Source of the DNA: Balneolaceae bacterium
GTDB lineage: Bacteria; Bacteroidota; Rhodothermia; Balneolales; Balneolaceae
DNA: 64,000 nucleotides
Assembly: GCA_017643365.1 (NCBI GenBank)
Contig: JAEPNO010000011.1
Coordinates: forward strand, 62,001 to 126,000
Direction of reading: 5' to 3'
Shown: piece after piece, positions 37,689 to 46,299 of the stretch
Layout of the letters: the number at the start of each line of letters is the position of its first letter
Numbering within the stretch: the stretch's first letter is position 1
The notes under the pieces: generated by a model
Seen by the model: only the letters and a program-made list of their open reading frames with translations
Told to the model about the DNA's origin: nothing
The model's database searches: none
Made by a program: the position numbers and the translations under genes

Positions 37689-38089
37689 AGTTATTAATAA
37701 TTAACGCTTTAAACAACTGACAGCTAAATCAACAGAATAATACAACTTTTAATCACTAACAACATCGTAACTAAGCCATAAAACTTTAGCTGCCAATACC
37801 TTTGCGCATTTAATAATAATGTTCGGCATAAAAATTGTCTTATCAATATTGAATGCGTTTGACTTGAAATGAAAGTGAGCAATTATCATTGATTTCGGTT
37901 TAGAATCATAGTGCTGAACTAAGCAGTTGCTAATCATTCTACAGGAAACTTAATCACTTTGTTTTTCTAAATGATTCGTACTCAAGGTATTAGCAAACAC
38001 AACCTATTTAGAAGACCTAATTGCAATTAAAGATTATAAAAATTAGGGCGATAACGAATTTGTGATAGGGTTATTTAAATAAAGTAATT
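37689..38089. other. Intergenic region between divergent kinases
   Basis: 401 AT-rich nt between the starts of two divergent kinase genes, so two promoters are expected. A TACCTTTG box on the plus strand (37797-37804) matches the TAnnTTTG -7 consensus, but no TTG is found at the proper distance and it would leave a leader of about 280 nt. A 62-codon minus-strand ORF (37749-37937) has no family features and is probably fortuitous. No repeat or structured RNA was recognised. Confidence 0.35.
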
Positions 38090-41000
38090 ATGGATTTACA
38101 GAATAAAACAGATGATAAGTACTTAAGTTACTTAGGTATGGATCTTTTTAAGATGCTGGCAGATTCAGATAGTGATCTTATTGCGTTACACTATGCAGAT
38201 GGTACATATAAATACGTATCGAAAGCATTTACTAAAACTTTGGGTTACGAAATCGATGATCTGGTTGGTAAAAATCCCTATGATTTCTTTCATCAAAACG
38301 ATGCTGAAAAAATTGAAGCCCATCATAAAAAGGCATTAAGCGGCGATTTCAATAGTAGAATTGAATACCGTTTTAGAAATAGTGATGAGAAATATGTTTG
38401 GTTAGAAACAAAAACGTTGCCAATAAAAGATGATGACGGCGATTTGTTGTTTTTACAGACCCGATCTCGCTTAATCGACGAGAAGAAGAAAAAAGACCTA
38501 CTGCTGCAACGGGCAAGAAAAATGACCATGGTAGGTGCATGGGAGTTTGATCTGAGAAGTGAAGAATTGTTTTGGTCGGATGAGGTGTACCAGATTTATG
38601 ATTTATCTAAGGATGTTAAAATAACTGTTGAAAAAGCATTTTCTTATTTCCCACAAGAGTCTGTTGATATCCTTTCTGAGGCCTTTTCTAATGCAATTGT
38701 AAATGGAGAAAGCTATGATCTTTCAATTCAGTTTGTTTCGGAAAAAAATAACCCTAAATGGGTACGCGCTATTGGTGCCCCTGAGTACGAGGATGGCGAA
38801 GTAATTAAGGTTTCGGGTGCGTTTCAGGATATCACGGAATTGAAAAGACTGGAAATACTTTTCCGAGAATCCCAAAAAATGGCCAATGTTGGTGGTTGGG
38901 AATATGATATTGTTTCAGGAGACCTTTTTTGGAGTGATGAGGTGTATAGAATTCACGAGTTAGAAATTGGTACTCCGGTTAAGGTTGAAGATGGAATCAG
39001 TTATTATCCGGAAGGTTTTTCTAGAGATAGTATTACTAAAGCAATTAACCATGCTATGGAAACCGGCGAGGGTTGGGATGTAGAGTTGCCGTTTGTAACT
39101 GCTAAAGGCCGCGAGCTTTGGGTTAGAGCCAAAGGAAGTGTTGAATTTGCTGGCGGTAAACCCGTAAAAATGAGAGGAACTTTCCAGGATTTAACTGAAC
39201 AGCATAATCTTTTAAATCAAGTTCAAAAAGAGAAACAGTTTTCTGAAAAGCTTGCATCCACAGGCCCAATGGCTATGTACATTTACGATTTCAGTAAAGA
39301 GCATGTAAGCTTTATTAATAATAGCTACGAGAATATTTTAGGCTATTCGTACGCCGACATCAATGCCATGACCAACGAGGAGCATTACGGATTGATCCAC
39401 AACGATGATATTCCTGATATGATTGAACGTTTTGTGTGTTTGCAAGAAGATAAAATCGATCAAACCATAGAATATCGAATGAAGCATAAAGATGGGCATT
39501 GGGTTTGGTGCTATTCAATCAATACTCCTTTCGAGCTCGATTCAGAGGGTAAGGTGAAAAGTTATATCGGCATGTTTCACGATATAACTCAGAAAAAGGA
39601 GATGGAAGAGGAATTGATAAAAGCTAGAGATATAGCTGATCAAGCCAATAAAGCTAAAAGCCAATTTCTTGCTAATATGAGCCATGAGATTCGTACTCCT
39701 ATGAATTCAATTTTAGGCTTTACCGATCTTTTAAGTAATAAAATTCAAGAAGAAGAGAACGTTCGATATCTTACCAATATCTCAAATAGTGGCAAACTGC
39801 TTCTAAAATTGATTAATGATATTCTAGATATCTCGAAGATAGAAGCTGGTGCAGTTGATCAAGTCTTGGAGCCGGTTAATGTTGAACGAACTCTTCAAGA
39901 AATTAAAGGAGTCTTCGATCTTAAAGCCAAAGAGAAAAACTTAGAATTTAACTTAACTACACCGAAAAATTTGCCAAATGCATTGTTATTAGATGAAAAG
40001 CATTTGAGGCAAGTGATATTTAATCTGGTAGGGAACGCAATTAAGTTTACGAATGCCGGATCAATAGATTTAGATGTCAAATTTACTGATTCTAATGATG
40101 TTGAAAGTAAAGTAGATTTAGAAATATCGGTTACCGATACCGGAATTGGAATTAAGCCGGAACAAACTAAAAAAATCTTTCAGGCATTTGAGCAGCAGGG
40201 TAGGGTAATTGCTGATGAATTTGGTGGCACAGGGCTGGGCTTAAGTATCTGTAGAAAGTTGATTGAATTAATGGATGGAGATATTTCAATAAAGAGCGAA
40301 CATGGAATAGGTTCATGCTTTACAGTAACCATTCCAAATGTTGTTATTTCAACTATAAAGTCGAAAAAAGACAACTATCGAAATAACAATTTCAAATTCA
40401 ATTTGAAACCATCTAAAGTATTAATAGCCGATGATGTTGAAAACAACCGCGAACTATTGGCTGAGTGTTTGAAAGATCAGCCCATCGAAATAACTATGGC
40501 TGTAAATGGCGAAGAAGCTATTGAAATGGCAAGAAAAGAGGACTTCGATTTGCTACTGCTTGATATTAAAATGCCGAAGGTTGATGGTATCGAAGTAATG
40601 AGAGTTCTAAGAGCAGAAAAGTTTGAGAATAAGATTTTAGCTCTTACAGCTTCCGGAATGATAGGATATGAGAAAGAAGTGTTAAACGAAGGTTTCGATG
40701 ATTTTCTACGCAAACCAATTAGCTACGATGAGCTATTAAGTACTCTCCATTATCATCTCGGCGGGGACGTTGATAAGAAACCGGAAATATTTAAACCGGT
40801 TCCTGTTAAAACAGTGAAACATTCGTCGATAAGTAAATTTGACCTAACCCGATTAAAGGATAATGGTTTTGAAGAGCTATACGCTAAATATTGTTTACTC
40901 GATAAAGATGCTTTGATGATGGACAGCTGCGAAGAATTTGCCAAAATTCTAAAAAAAGCCGGAGAATCAATTAAAAGTAAATGGTGTATTGATCTAGCAA

Positions 41001-41122
41001 CCGAAATGGATTTTGCAGCAAAAACTTTCGACACAGAAAAAGTGATTAAAGAAATAACAAAATTTGAAGATGTAATTACTCGAATGGGAGTGGATACTAT
41101 AAGCGTTGAGGCCAAAAAATGA
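38090..41122 (+). CDS. Hybrid PAS histidine kinase with C-terminal receiver
   Basis: 1010 aa, cytoplasmic. Four PAS domains (about 12-130, 132-255, 257-375, 385-510), the third almost a copy of a module in the divergent gene. HisKA carries His532 in ANMSHEIRTPMNSILGF, HATPase_c has NLVGNAIKFTNAG, DTGIGI and GTGLGLSICRKL, and a REC domain follows (KVLIADDVENNRELL) with phospho-acceptor Asp825 in LLLLDIKMP. The last 110 residues are helical and could be an Hpt-like or dimerisation module, although no clear Hpt His motif was seen. It overlaps the next gene by 4 nt (ATGA), so the two proteins are made together and probably form one phosphorelay. Confidence 0.92.
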   Translation: MDLQNKTDDKYLSYLGMDLFKMLADSDSDLIALHYADGTYKYVSKAFTKTLGYEIDDLVGKNPYDFFHQNDAEKIEAHHKKALSGDFNSRIEYRFRNSDEKYVWLETKTLPIKDDDGDLLFLQTRSRLIDEKKKKDLLLQRARKMTMVGAWEFDLRSEELFWSDEVYQIYDLSKDVKITVEKAFSYFPQESVDILSEAFSNAIVNGESYDLSIQFVSEKNNPKWVRAIGAPEYEDGEVIKVSGAFQDITELKRLEILFRESQKMANVGGWEYDIVSGDLFWSDEVYRIHELEIGTPVKVEDGISYYPEGFSRDSITKAINHAMETGEGWDVELPFVTAKGRELWVRAKGSVEFAGGKPVKMRGTFQDLTEQHNLLNQVQKEKQFSEKLASTGPMAMYIYDFSKEHVSFINNSYENILGYSYADINAMTNEEHYGLIHNDDIPDMIERFVCLQEDKIDQTIEYRMKHKDGHWVWCYSINTPFELDSEGKVKSYIGMFHDITQKKEMEEELIKARDIADQANKAKSQFLANMSHEIRTPMNSILGFTDLLSNKIQEEENVRYLTNISNSGKLLLKLINDILDISKIEAGAVDQVLEPVNVERTLQEIKGVFDLKAKEKNLEFNLTTPKNLPNALLLDEKHLRQVIFNLVGNAIKFTNAGSIDLDVKFTDSNDVESKVDLEISVTDTGIGIKPEQTKKIFQAFEQQGRVIADEFGGTGLGLSICRKLIELMDGDISIKSEHGIGSCFTVTIPNVVISTIKSKKDNYRNNNFKFNLKPSKVLIADDVENNRELLAECLKDQPIEITMAVNGEEAIEMARKEDFDLLLLDIKMPKVDGIEVMRVLRAEKFENKILALTASGMIGYEKEVLNEGFDDFLRKPISYDELLSTLHYHLGGDVDKKPEIFKPVPVKTVKHSSISKFDLTRLKDNGFEELYAKYCLLDKDALMMDSCEEFAKILKKAGESIKSKWCIDLATEMDFAAKTFDTEKVIKEITKFEDVITRMGVDTISVEAKK

Positions 41123-42276
41123 AAGAAGGTAAAATTCTAATTGTAGATGATATGCCGGCAAACCTTCAACTTTTAGGCATGACGCTTAGAGAAGTAGGTT
41201 ATCAGGTAGTTGCAACTTCAAAATCAGATCAGGTGTTAATAAGTGCCGAAAAATCAAAACCAGACCTGATCCTCTTAGATGTAATGATGCCTGGTAAAAA
41301 CGGATTCCAGGTTTGCGAAGACTTGAAAGCCAATGATGAATTAAAACATATCCCGGTAATATTTCTAACTGCAAAAGTTGAACAAGAAAATATCAATTAT
41401 GGGCTGTTAGTAGGGGGTGTAGATTATATTGCCAAACCATTTAACAATAACGAGTTATTGTGTCGAGTAAACACTCATGTTAGTTTGAAGCGCTCGCGAG
41501 ATGAAATTAAAAAACAACGCGAAGAATTAGCTGATGCTGTAGAGTTCAAGAACAAGATTTTTTCTGTGATTGGGCACGATTTAAGAACACCAATTAACGG
41601 GATTTCCGGTGCACTTGAAATGCTGGTAGATTTAACCGAAGAGCACGAAGAATTTGATTCCATTCAGGCAATAACAAAGCTTTCTCATCAATCCTCCATC
41701 GAAATGGGCGCCATGCTCGAGGATTTATTGAATTGGGGGCAATTGGAGTCGGGAACGTTTAAAACGCATCTTCACACCTTCAATATCAGTAATGTGCTTG
41801 AAGTAATTGAGAAATTGAATTCCTACCAGTTATCTACTAAAAATATAACAATGGTTAGGGATTGTGATCCTGAATTGGATATCTACTCTGACCGTAGAAT
41901 CTTGGCTACCATCATTCGAAACATTGAGTCGAATGCAATTAAATTTAGTATGCCAGGTTCCGAAATTCATACATCGGTTAAAAAAGTTGATGACTTACTG
42001 TTAATTTCTATTCAGGATTTTGGTGTAGGCATGAAAGAAGAAATTCGAGATGTCATGTTTTCTGATGGATTTCATCCAAAAGATTTCAGTACAAATAATA
42101 ATGGTGGTGCCGGCATCGGGCTACTGATTTGTAAACGATTGGCATCTTCGTTGGGAGCAGCTATTTCGGTTGAGAGTGAGTTAAATGTTGGTTCAACCTT
42201 TACATTAACAATTCCGCAGCCTGCGAATATTTCTGAAGAAGCAGAACACGTTGTAGTAGAACGTACTCTGAATTAA
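41119..42276 (+). CDS. Receiver-histidine kinase (REC-HisKA-HATPase)
   Basis: 385 aa. An N-terminal REC domain (KILIVDDMPANLQLLGMTL) has phospho-acceptor Asp54 in LILLDVMMPGKNG and the conserved Thr/Lys (FLTAK, IAKPF). HisKA with His153 in VIGHDLRTPINGISG and HATPase_c with NIESNAIKFSMPG, DFGVGM and GIGLLICKRL follow. A kinase controlled by its own receiver is a usual phosphorelay middle component; the neighbouring hybrid kinase, whose last codons it overlaps, is the obvious phosphodonor. No DNA-binding output domain exists in this cluster. Confidence 0.92.
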   Translation: MKEGKILIVDDMPANLQLLGMTLREVGYQVVATSKSDQVLISAEKSKPDLILLDVMMPGKNGFQVCEDLKANDELKHIPVIFLTAKVEQENINYGLLVGGVDYIAKPFNNNELLCRVNTHVSLKRSRDEIKKQREELADAVEFKNKIFSVIGHDLRTPINGISGALEMLVDLTEEHEEFDSIQAITKLSHQSSIEMGAMLEDLLNWGQLESGTFKTHLHTFNISNVLEVIEKLNSYQLSTKNITMVRDCDPELDIYSDRRILATIIRNIESNAIKFSMPGSEIHTSVKKVDDLLLISIQDFGVGMKEEIRDVMFSDGFHPKDFSTNNNGGAGIGLLICKRLASSLGAAISVESELNVGSTFTLTIPQPANISEEAEHVVVERTLN

Positions 42277-42299
42277 TTCATCACCCCCAAATTTTCATC

Positions 42300-42331
42300 T
42301 TTGATCACTCAAGAGTAGTCGTTACCTTTTG
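42300..42331 (+). promoter_or_regulatory. Bacteroidota-type promoter of the B12 uptake operon
   Basis: TTTG at 42300-42303, then 19 nt, then TACCTTTTG at 42323-42331, close to the -33 TTTG / -7 TAnnTTTG consensus known from Bacteroidota. Transcription would start about 42338-42340, just before the cobalamin aptamer at 42348, which is where a riboswitch promoter should be. The -7 box has one extra T. Confidence 0.5.
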
Positions 42332-42347
42332 ACACTCTTTGAAATAG

Positions 42348-42524
42348 TGATGGTTCTCTACCTAGAGATGAAAAGGGAATCCGGTGCAATTCCGGAGCTG
42401 TCCCCGCAACTGTAATTTCGAATTCGGATTATCCGGATTAGTTAACATCCACTTCATGCCACTGTGATGCATATGCATTATGGGAAGGCGATGTTAAGCG
42501 AAAAAGTCAGGAGACCTGCCATCG
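42348..42524 (+). ncRNA. Cobalamin (B12) riboswitch
   Basis: All hallmark blocks occur in order: AAAAGGGAAtCCGGTGCAA (42371 on), GGAGCTGTCCCCGCAACTG with the B12-box core, the central arm with GCCACTG, GGGAAGGCG, then AAGTCAGGAGACCTGCC. P1 is closed by GATGG (42349-42353) with CCATC (42519-42523). It lies 50 nt before the BtuB-like receptor start. No terminator with a T-run follows, and GAGG lies before the ATG, so control of translation is more likely than attenuation. Adenosylcobalamin binding is expected to lower expression of the uptake genes. Confidence 0.95.
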
Positions 42525-42573
42525 TATATCTATTTCTCTGAAGCTTTCGGGAGTTAAAGTTTCTGAGGTAATT

Positions 42574-44502
42574 ATGACCAAATTCTATGCGCTGGCTGCT
42601 TTTGTCGGCTGTCTTTTACTTTTTTCGCAAAAATCGGTTGCCCAAACCATTGCCGATTCGCTTTGGATGGAAGAAATACGAGTGCAAGCAACTCGTGTAA
42701 ATGTTCAAGATGCCTATCAGGCGATAAGCATTCAACGTATCGACTCACTGCAATTACAAAGCTTATCTGCCACTAATCTAGCCGGAGTTTTGCAATGGTT
42801 AACCCCGGTCTATGTTCGGGATGCCGGTCCGGGTGGCTTGGCTACCTTTTCATCTCGTGGATTTTCCGCCTCTCAAACTCAGGTGATCTGGAATGGATTT
42901 GCATTAAATCATCCCATGCTCGGTGTCACAGATTTGACGCTCATTCCATCTGTTGCAGTACAATCTGTTGCTGTAAGTGCCGGTGCTGCGAACGCCTCAT
43001 TTGGTGATAAAGGCGGAGGCACCATCGCCATCGAAACCAAAGAAAGTAAACCGGGCGTTGCAGTTCAATATTCAGCAGGAAGCTTCAATACGCAGGAATA
43101 TTCAGTACAGGCATCCACCGAAATAAAGGATTGGGGAGTTGGGATTATCGCAGGATTCCGAAACGCAGCAAACGATTACACTTATACCACCAAAGAATTT
43201 AGTAACGAGGCCGGCGGTTTTGTTGCGGTTGAAAAAAAACGCGAAAACAACGCCACAGAATCAGCTACCGTGCTGATAAACGTTGAAAGACAGGGAGTTG
43301 ATCAATCCTTTTCATCCAAACTATGGGTGTTGGATTCTAGTAATCAAATTCCCGGTGGAATATCCTCTCAAAGCACCGATGCCTATCAAGAAGATGGCTT
43401 TGTTCGTTGGATTACCCGCTGGAATCGAAATTTAGGAAAGCATCGATTAAAAGTGTCGGCTTACCTTGCCAGTCAACAGCTTGATTACGTCGATGAATCT
43501 TCAGAGATCAACAGCTTAAGCAATACAAATTTTCAAGCTTTCGATGCAAGCCTAAGCTCTTCACTTCGATCTAATTTACAAACGGTTGGTGCTATTCAAG
43601 TATCTCGATCAGCAGTGGAGAGTTCAGAATACCCGTCGGATGTAAATCGAAATCAGCTTTCGGTCAATCTTCAATCGGTGTGGATGCCGATTAAGAAACT
43701 CTTTATTTATCCAGGTTTTCGATATGATTTCTATTCCGATTTCGGGGGAGCTTATTCGGCAAGTTTAGGTTCGAATCTGGAATTATTATCAGATCAACTC
43801 TATCTGAAAACGGCCATCAATAGAACCTTTACAACACCCACTTTCAACGACTTGTACTGGCCGGCGCTTGGCAATCCTAACCTTGATCCGGAAACTATGG
43901 TAAAGGCGGAGTCATCGTTGGAATATAAACTGCGTGCAAAAAGAGTGAGTCTCACTACTGAATTCACTGTATATCAAGCATGGGTAGAAAACGGAATACG
44001 ATGGCTACCAAACGGGCAAGGACAAAGTGCACCTCAAAATATAGAGTCGCTCGATTTGAGAGGGATCGAATTTAGATTGGACTCCCAACTCAAGTTAGGA
44101 TCCTTCGATTTTAGGATAGGAGGATCCATAAATCAAGCATTGGCAAGCATTTCAGAATCACGATTCGAAAATGATCGCTCGGTAGGTAAACAACTTATTT
44201 ATACTCCCGAATGGCAGTATAAAGCCAATTCTTCGATGCGATTCAGATCGCTCTCTACGTCAATTTTTTATGCATTTATTGATCACCGTTTCACCACTAG
44301 TGATCACAGCTCACCCTTCGATCCATTACCGGCTTACAACACACTTGATTGGATAAGTGGCTGGGTATTTAAATCTGGGATTGGAACTCACAGCATACTG
44401 TTTGCCGTGAAGAATGCATTTAACGAGCGCTATTCGGTAATCAGAGATTATCCCATGCCGGGAACCCATTTTAAACTAACACTTGTAACAAACTTCAATT
44501 AA
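42574..44502 (+). CDS. btuB: TonB-dependent outer-membrane cobalamin receptor (BtuB-like)
   Basis: 642 aa. Signal peptide MTKFYALAAFVGCLLLFSQKSVAQ. A TonB-box-like MEEIRVQATR precedes the plug domain (LAGVLQWLTPVYVRDAG, FSSRGFSASQTQVIWNGFALN, GAANASFGDKGGGTIAIET). A 22-strand barrel follows, with the usual TFTTPTFNDLYWPALGNPNLDPE signature and a C-terminal beta strand ending LVTNFN. The substrate is deduced from the cobalamin riboswitch in its leader and the BtuG-like partner 8 nt downstream; sequence alone says only small siderophore/cobalamin-type receptor. It moves B12 into the periplasm using TonB-ExbBD energy; those genes and BtuFCD are not in the window. Confidence 0.9.
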   Translation: MTKFYALAAFVGCLLLFSQKSVAQTIADSLWMEEIRVQATRVNVQDAYQAISIQRIDSLQLQSLSATNLAGVLQWLTPVYVRDAGPGGLATFSSRGFSASQTQVIWNGFALNHPMLGVTDLTLIPSVAVQSVAVSAGAANASFGDKGGGTIAIETKESKPGVAVQYSAGSFNTQEYSVQASTEIKDWGVGIIAGFRNAANDYTYTTKEFSNEAGGFVAVEKKRENNATESATVLINVERQGVDQSFSSKLWVLDSSNQIPGGISSQSTDAYQEDGFVRWITRWNRNLGKHRLKVSAYLASQQLDYVDESSEINSLSNTNFQAFDASLSSSLRSNLQTVGAIQVSRSAVESSEYPSDVNRNQLSVNLQSVWMPIKKLFIYPGFRYDFYSDFGGAYSASLGSNLELLSDQLYLKTAINRTFTTPTFNDLYWPALGNPNLDPETMVKAESSLEYKLRAKRVSLTTEFTVYQAWVENGIRWLPNGQGQSAPQNIESLDLRGIEFRLDSQLKLGSFDFRIGGSINQALASISESRFENDRSVGKQLIYTPEWQYKANSSMRFRSLSTSIFYAFIDHRFTTSDHSSPFDPLPAYNTLDWISGWVFKSGIGTHSILFAVKNAFNERYSVIRDYPMPGTHFKLTLVTNFN

Positions 44503-44509
44503 ACTAACG

Positions 44510-45850
44510 ATGAACAAAGCTACCATTCTATTTTTTGCTTTACTGTTGATTTCAACATCTGCATTTGCGCAGAAAACACTCAAAAACGTATTCATTGCAA
44601 ACGAAGGTAATTTTGGGGCAGGTAATGCTACAATTACTGCCTTCGATTTTGATGCTAAGACATCAACAGACGGGGTGTTTTTTAACGCCAATGGTGTTGC
44701 TCTCGGCGATGTAGCTCAATCTTTAATCGAAATTGATGATCAACTTTTCATCGTGGTTAATAATTCGCAGAAAATTGTAATAACCAATCCGGATACTTTT
44801 CAACAAACCGGGCAAATCACGCTTGGTGCTGGTGCAAGTCCACGCGAAATTATACCCATTGGTAACGGAAAGACGTACATCACCGATTTATTTGGAAATC
44901 ACATTTTAGTTGCAGATTTGGATTCAAAATCGGTGTTAAGCGATACCATAAAAGTGGGGAGAAATCCTGATCAAATGCTAAAAGTTGGGAATCATGTATT
45001 TGTGGCAAATAATGGTTTTGGAGCCGACAGCACCATATTCAAAATTGATATTGCAACACATACGGTTGTTGATACGATTGAAGTAAGTCGCGGTCCCGCC
45101 GGAATGGTATTGGATAGAGAAGGAACTTTATGGGTTGTATGCACCGGTTATTCAGGGGATTACGATGATGATTTTAATCTGATTCCGGGCACATCTCGAC
45201 CGGGTGGCGTTCATGGTATCAATCCTGAAAGCGGAGAAGTGATGGCATCTATTGATGTTGCATCGGCTGGAAGTGACTTGGCGATTAACGAATCCAACGA
45301 CGATTTGTATATCAACAGCGGGGGGATCAGAGTGGTGAATCTCAAAACTTTGTCGACCGTGGCCGATACTCTTATCAAAGGTAATTTCTACGGTTTTAAT
45401 TACGATCCGGTAAATCAGTTGTTTTTTACTGCTGATGCAAAGTCGTTTTCTAGCGCAGGTGAAATAACTTATTATTCTATGGATGGTACTTTAATTAACT
45501 CTTTTGCTAGTGGAATTATACCGGGTGATATCCATTTCAGCTATGAGATAACTTCATCTATTGAAGATAACCATAACACTATTGTGGAAAACTTCGAACT
45601 GTTTCAGAACTATCCTAACCCTTTTAATCCGACAACAGAAATCAGTTTTTCTTTGCCGTCAGCATCTAATGCACGACTTACCATCTTTAATACTGCCGGG
45701 CAGAAAATTGCTGAACTTATCAATGAGAATTTAAATGCCGGTAACCATTCTGTAACGTTTAATGCGAGCTCAATTTCGTCGGGATTGTACTTTTACCGGT
45801 TAGAAACAAACCTTGGAATTATTACCAAAAAAATGATGATTGTGAAATAA
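44510..45850 (+). CDS. BtuG-like beta-propeller with C-terminal sorting domain
   Basis: 446 aa. Signal peptide MNKATILFFALLLISTSAFAQ, then about 340 residues of repeated propeller blades (VFIANEGNFGAGNATITAFD, VNNSQKIVITNPDTFQ, GKTYITDLFGNHILVADLD, GNHVFVANNGFGADSTIFKID). NEGNFG-NAT near the start and the blade pattern match the cobalamin-binding surface protein BtuG of Bacteroides, which caps BtuB. Bacteroides BtuG is a lipoprotein; this one has no lipobox but ends in a sorting tail (ELFQNYPNPFNPTTEISF, ending KKMMIVK). It is in the same riboswitch-controlled operon as the receptor. The B12-binding role is inferred from context and pattern. Confidence 0.8.
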   Translation: MNKATILFFALLLISTSAFAQKTLKNVFIANEGNFGAGNATITAFDFDAKTSTDGVFFNANGVALGDVAQSLIEIDDQLFIVVNNSQKIVITNPDTFQQTGQITLGAGASPREIIPIGNGKTYITDLFGNHILVADLDSKSVLSDTIKVGRNPDQMLKVGNHVFVANNGFGADSTIFKIDIATHTVVDTIEVSRGPAGMVLDREGTLWVVCTGYSGDYDDDFNLIPGTSRPGGVHGINPESGEVMASIDVASAGSDLAINESNDDLYINSGGIRVVNLKTLSTVADTLIKGNFYGFNYDPVNQLFFTADAKSFSSAGEITYYSMDGTLINSFASGIIPGDIHFSYEITSSIEDNHNTIVENFELFQNYPNPFNPTTEISFSLPSASNARLTIFNTAGQKIAELINENLNAGNHSVTFNASSISSGLYFYRLETNLGIITKKMMIVK

Positions 45851-45896
45851 ATAATATTTCAAAATTACTATAAAAACATTTACAGAAATTACGACG

Positions 45897-45935
45897 AAAA
45901 AGCAGTTTTAAACTCGATTAAAAACTGCTTTTTTT
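45897..45935 (+). terminator. Intrinsic terminator of the B12 uptake operon
   Basis: AAAAAGCAGTTTT (45897-45909) pairs perfectly with AAAACTGCTTTTT (45921-45933), loop of 11 nt, followed by a T-run (TTTTTTTA). It lies 46 nt after the propeller gene stop and ends the operon before nrdJ, so nrdJ is not under the riboswitch unless there is readthrough. Confidence 0.9.
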
Positions 45936-45965
45936 ATTATAAAATATATTTCTTGGATAACTAAT

Positions 45966-46158
45966 TGTGGATAACTTTTTTGTTCAATTTTTATTGAAAA
46001 TACCTCGTTTTAATATCTTAAGTGAGGTTTTGGAATGTTTCTTAAAATACTGGGTATCTAATTATTTGTATAAAAAAATATAATTAGGAACGGGTGATTT
46101 GATGACATTTAGTTTGGTGAAAATATCAATGTGGATAAGTGTTGGTATTTGTGGAAAA
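45966..46158 (-). promoter_or_regulatory. DnaA boxes upstream of nrdJ
   Basis: Two perfect DnaA boxes TTATCCACA lie on the minus strand (TGTGGATAA at 45966-45974 and 46130-46138) and a third variant TTTTCCACA at 46150-46158. The second and third end 36 and 16 nt before the -33 element of the nrdJ promoter. DnaA-dependent control of ribonucleotide reductase is known in E. coli (nrdAB), so this may couple dNTP supply to replication here. No dnaA or dnaN gene is near, so an origin is less likely. Confidence 0.55.
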
Positions 46159-46173
46159 GAAATGCAGATTTAA

Positions 46174-46205
46174 TTTGTGGGCGTACCCTCGGGCGTATAT
46201 ATTTG
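46174..46205 (+). promoter_or_regulatory. Bacteroidota-type promoter of nrdJ
   Basis: TTTG at 46174-46177, 20 nt spacer, TATATTTG at 46198-46205: a full match to TTTG-N19-21-TAnnTTTG. The transcript would start near 46212, giving a leader of about 88 nt. No cobalamin aptamer was found in the leader. The imperfect palindrome around GGGCGTATATATTTGG only vaguely resembles an NrdR box. Confidence 0.65.
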
Positions 46206-46299
46206 GTAGCACTTCTTTAGGAGTTTTTGACTCATGTTTTTTTATCGGGGTCACACAACCAACCACACGTATCAATAGTAACCATAGCTAAGTACGCCC

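Noticed and set aside
37749-37937. 62-codon minus-strand ORF between divergent kinases
   Set aside because: No family features and no ribosome-binding site in an AT-rich gap; probably chance.
42524-42573. Terminator as expression platform of the B12 riboswitch
   Set aside because: The GAAGCTTT / AAAGTTTC pairing is weak and no T-run follows, so translational control is more likely.
45966-46158. Possible chromosomal origin because of DnaA boxes
   Set aside because: Only two perfect boxes, no dnaA, dnaN, gidA or parAB nearby, and a good promoter for nrdJ follows directly; a regulatory role is simpler.
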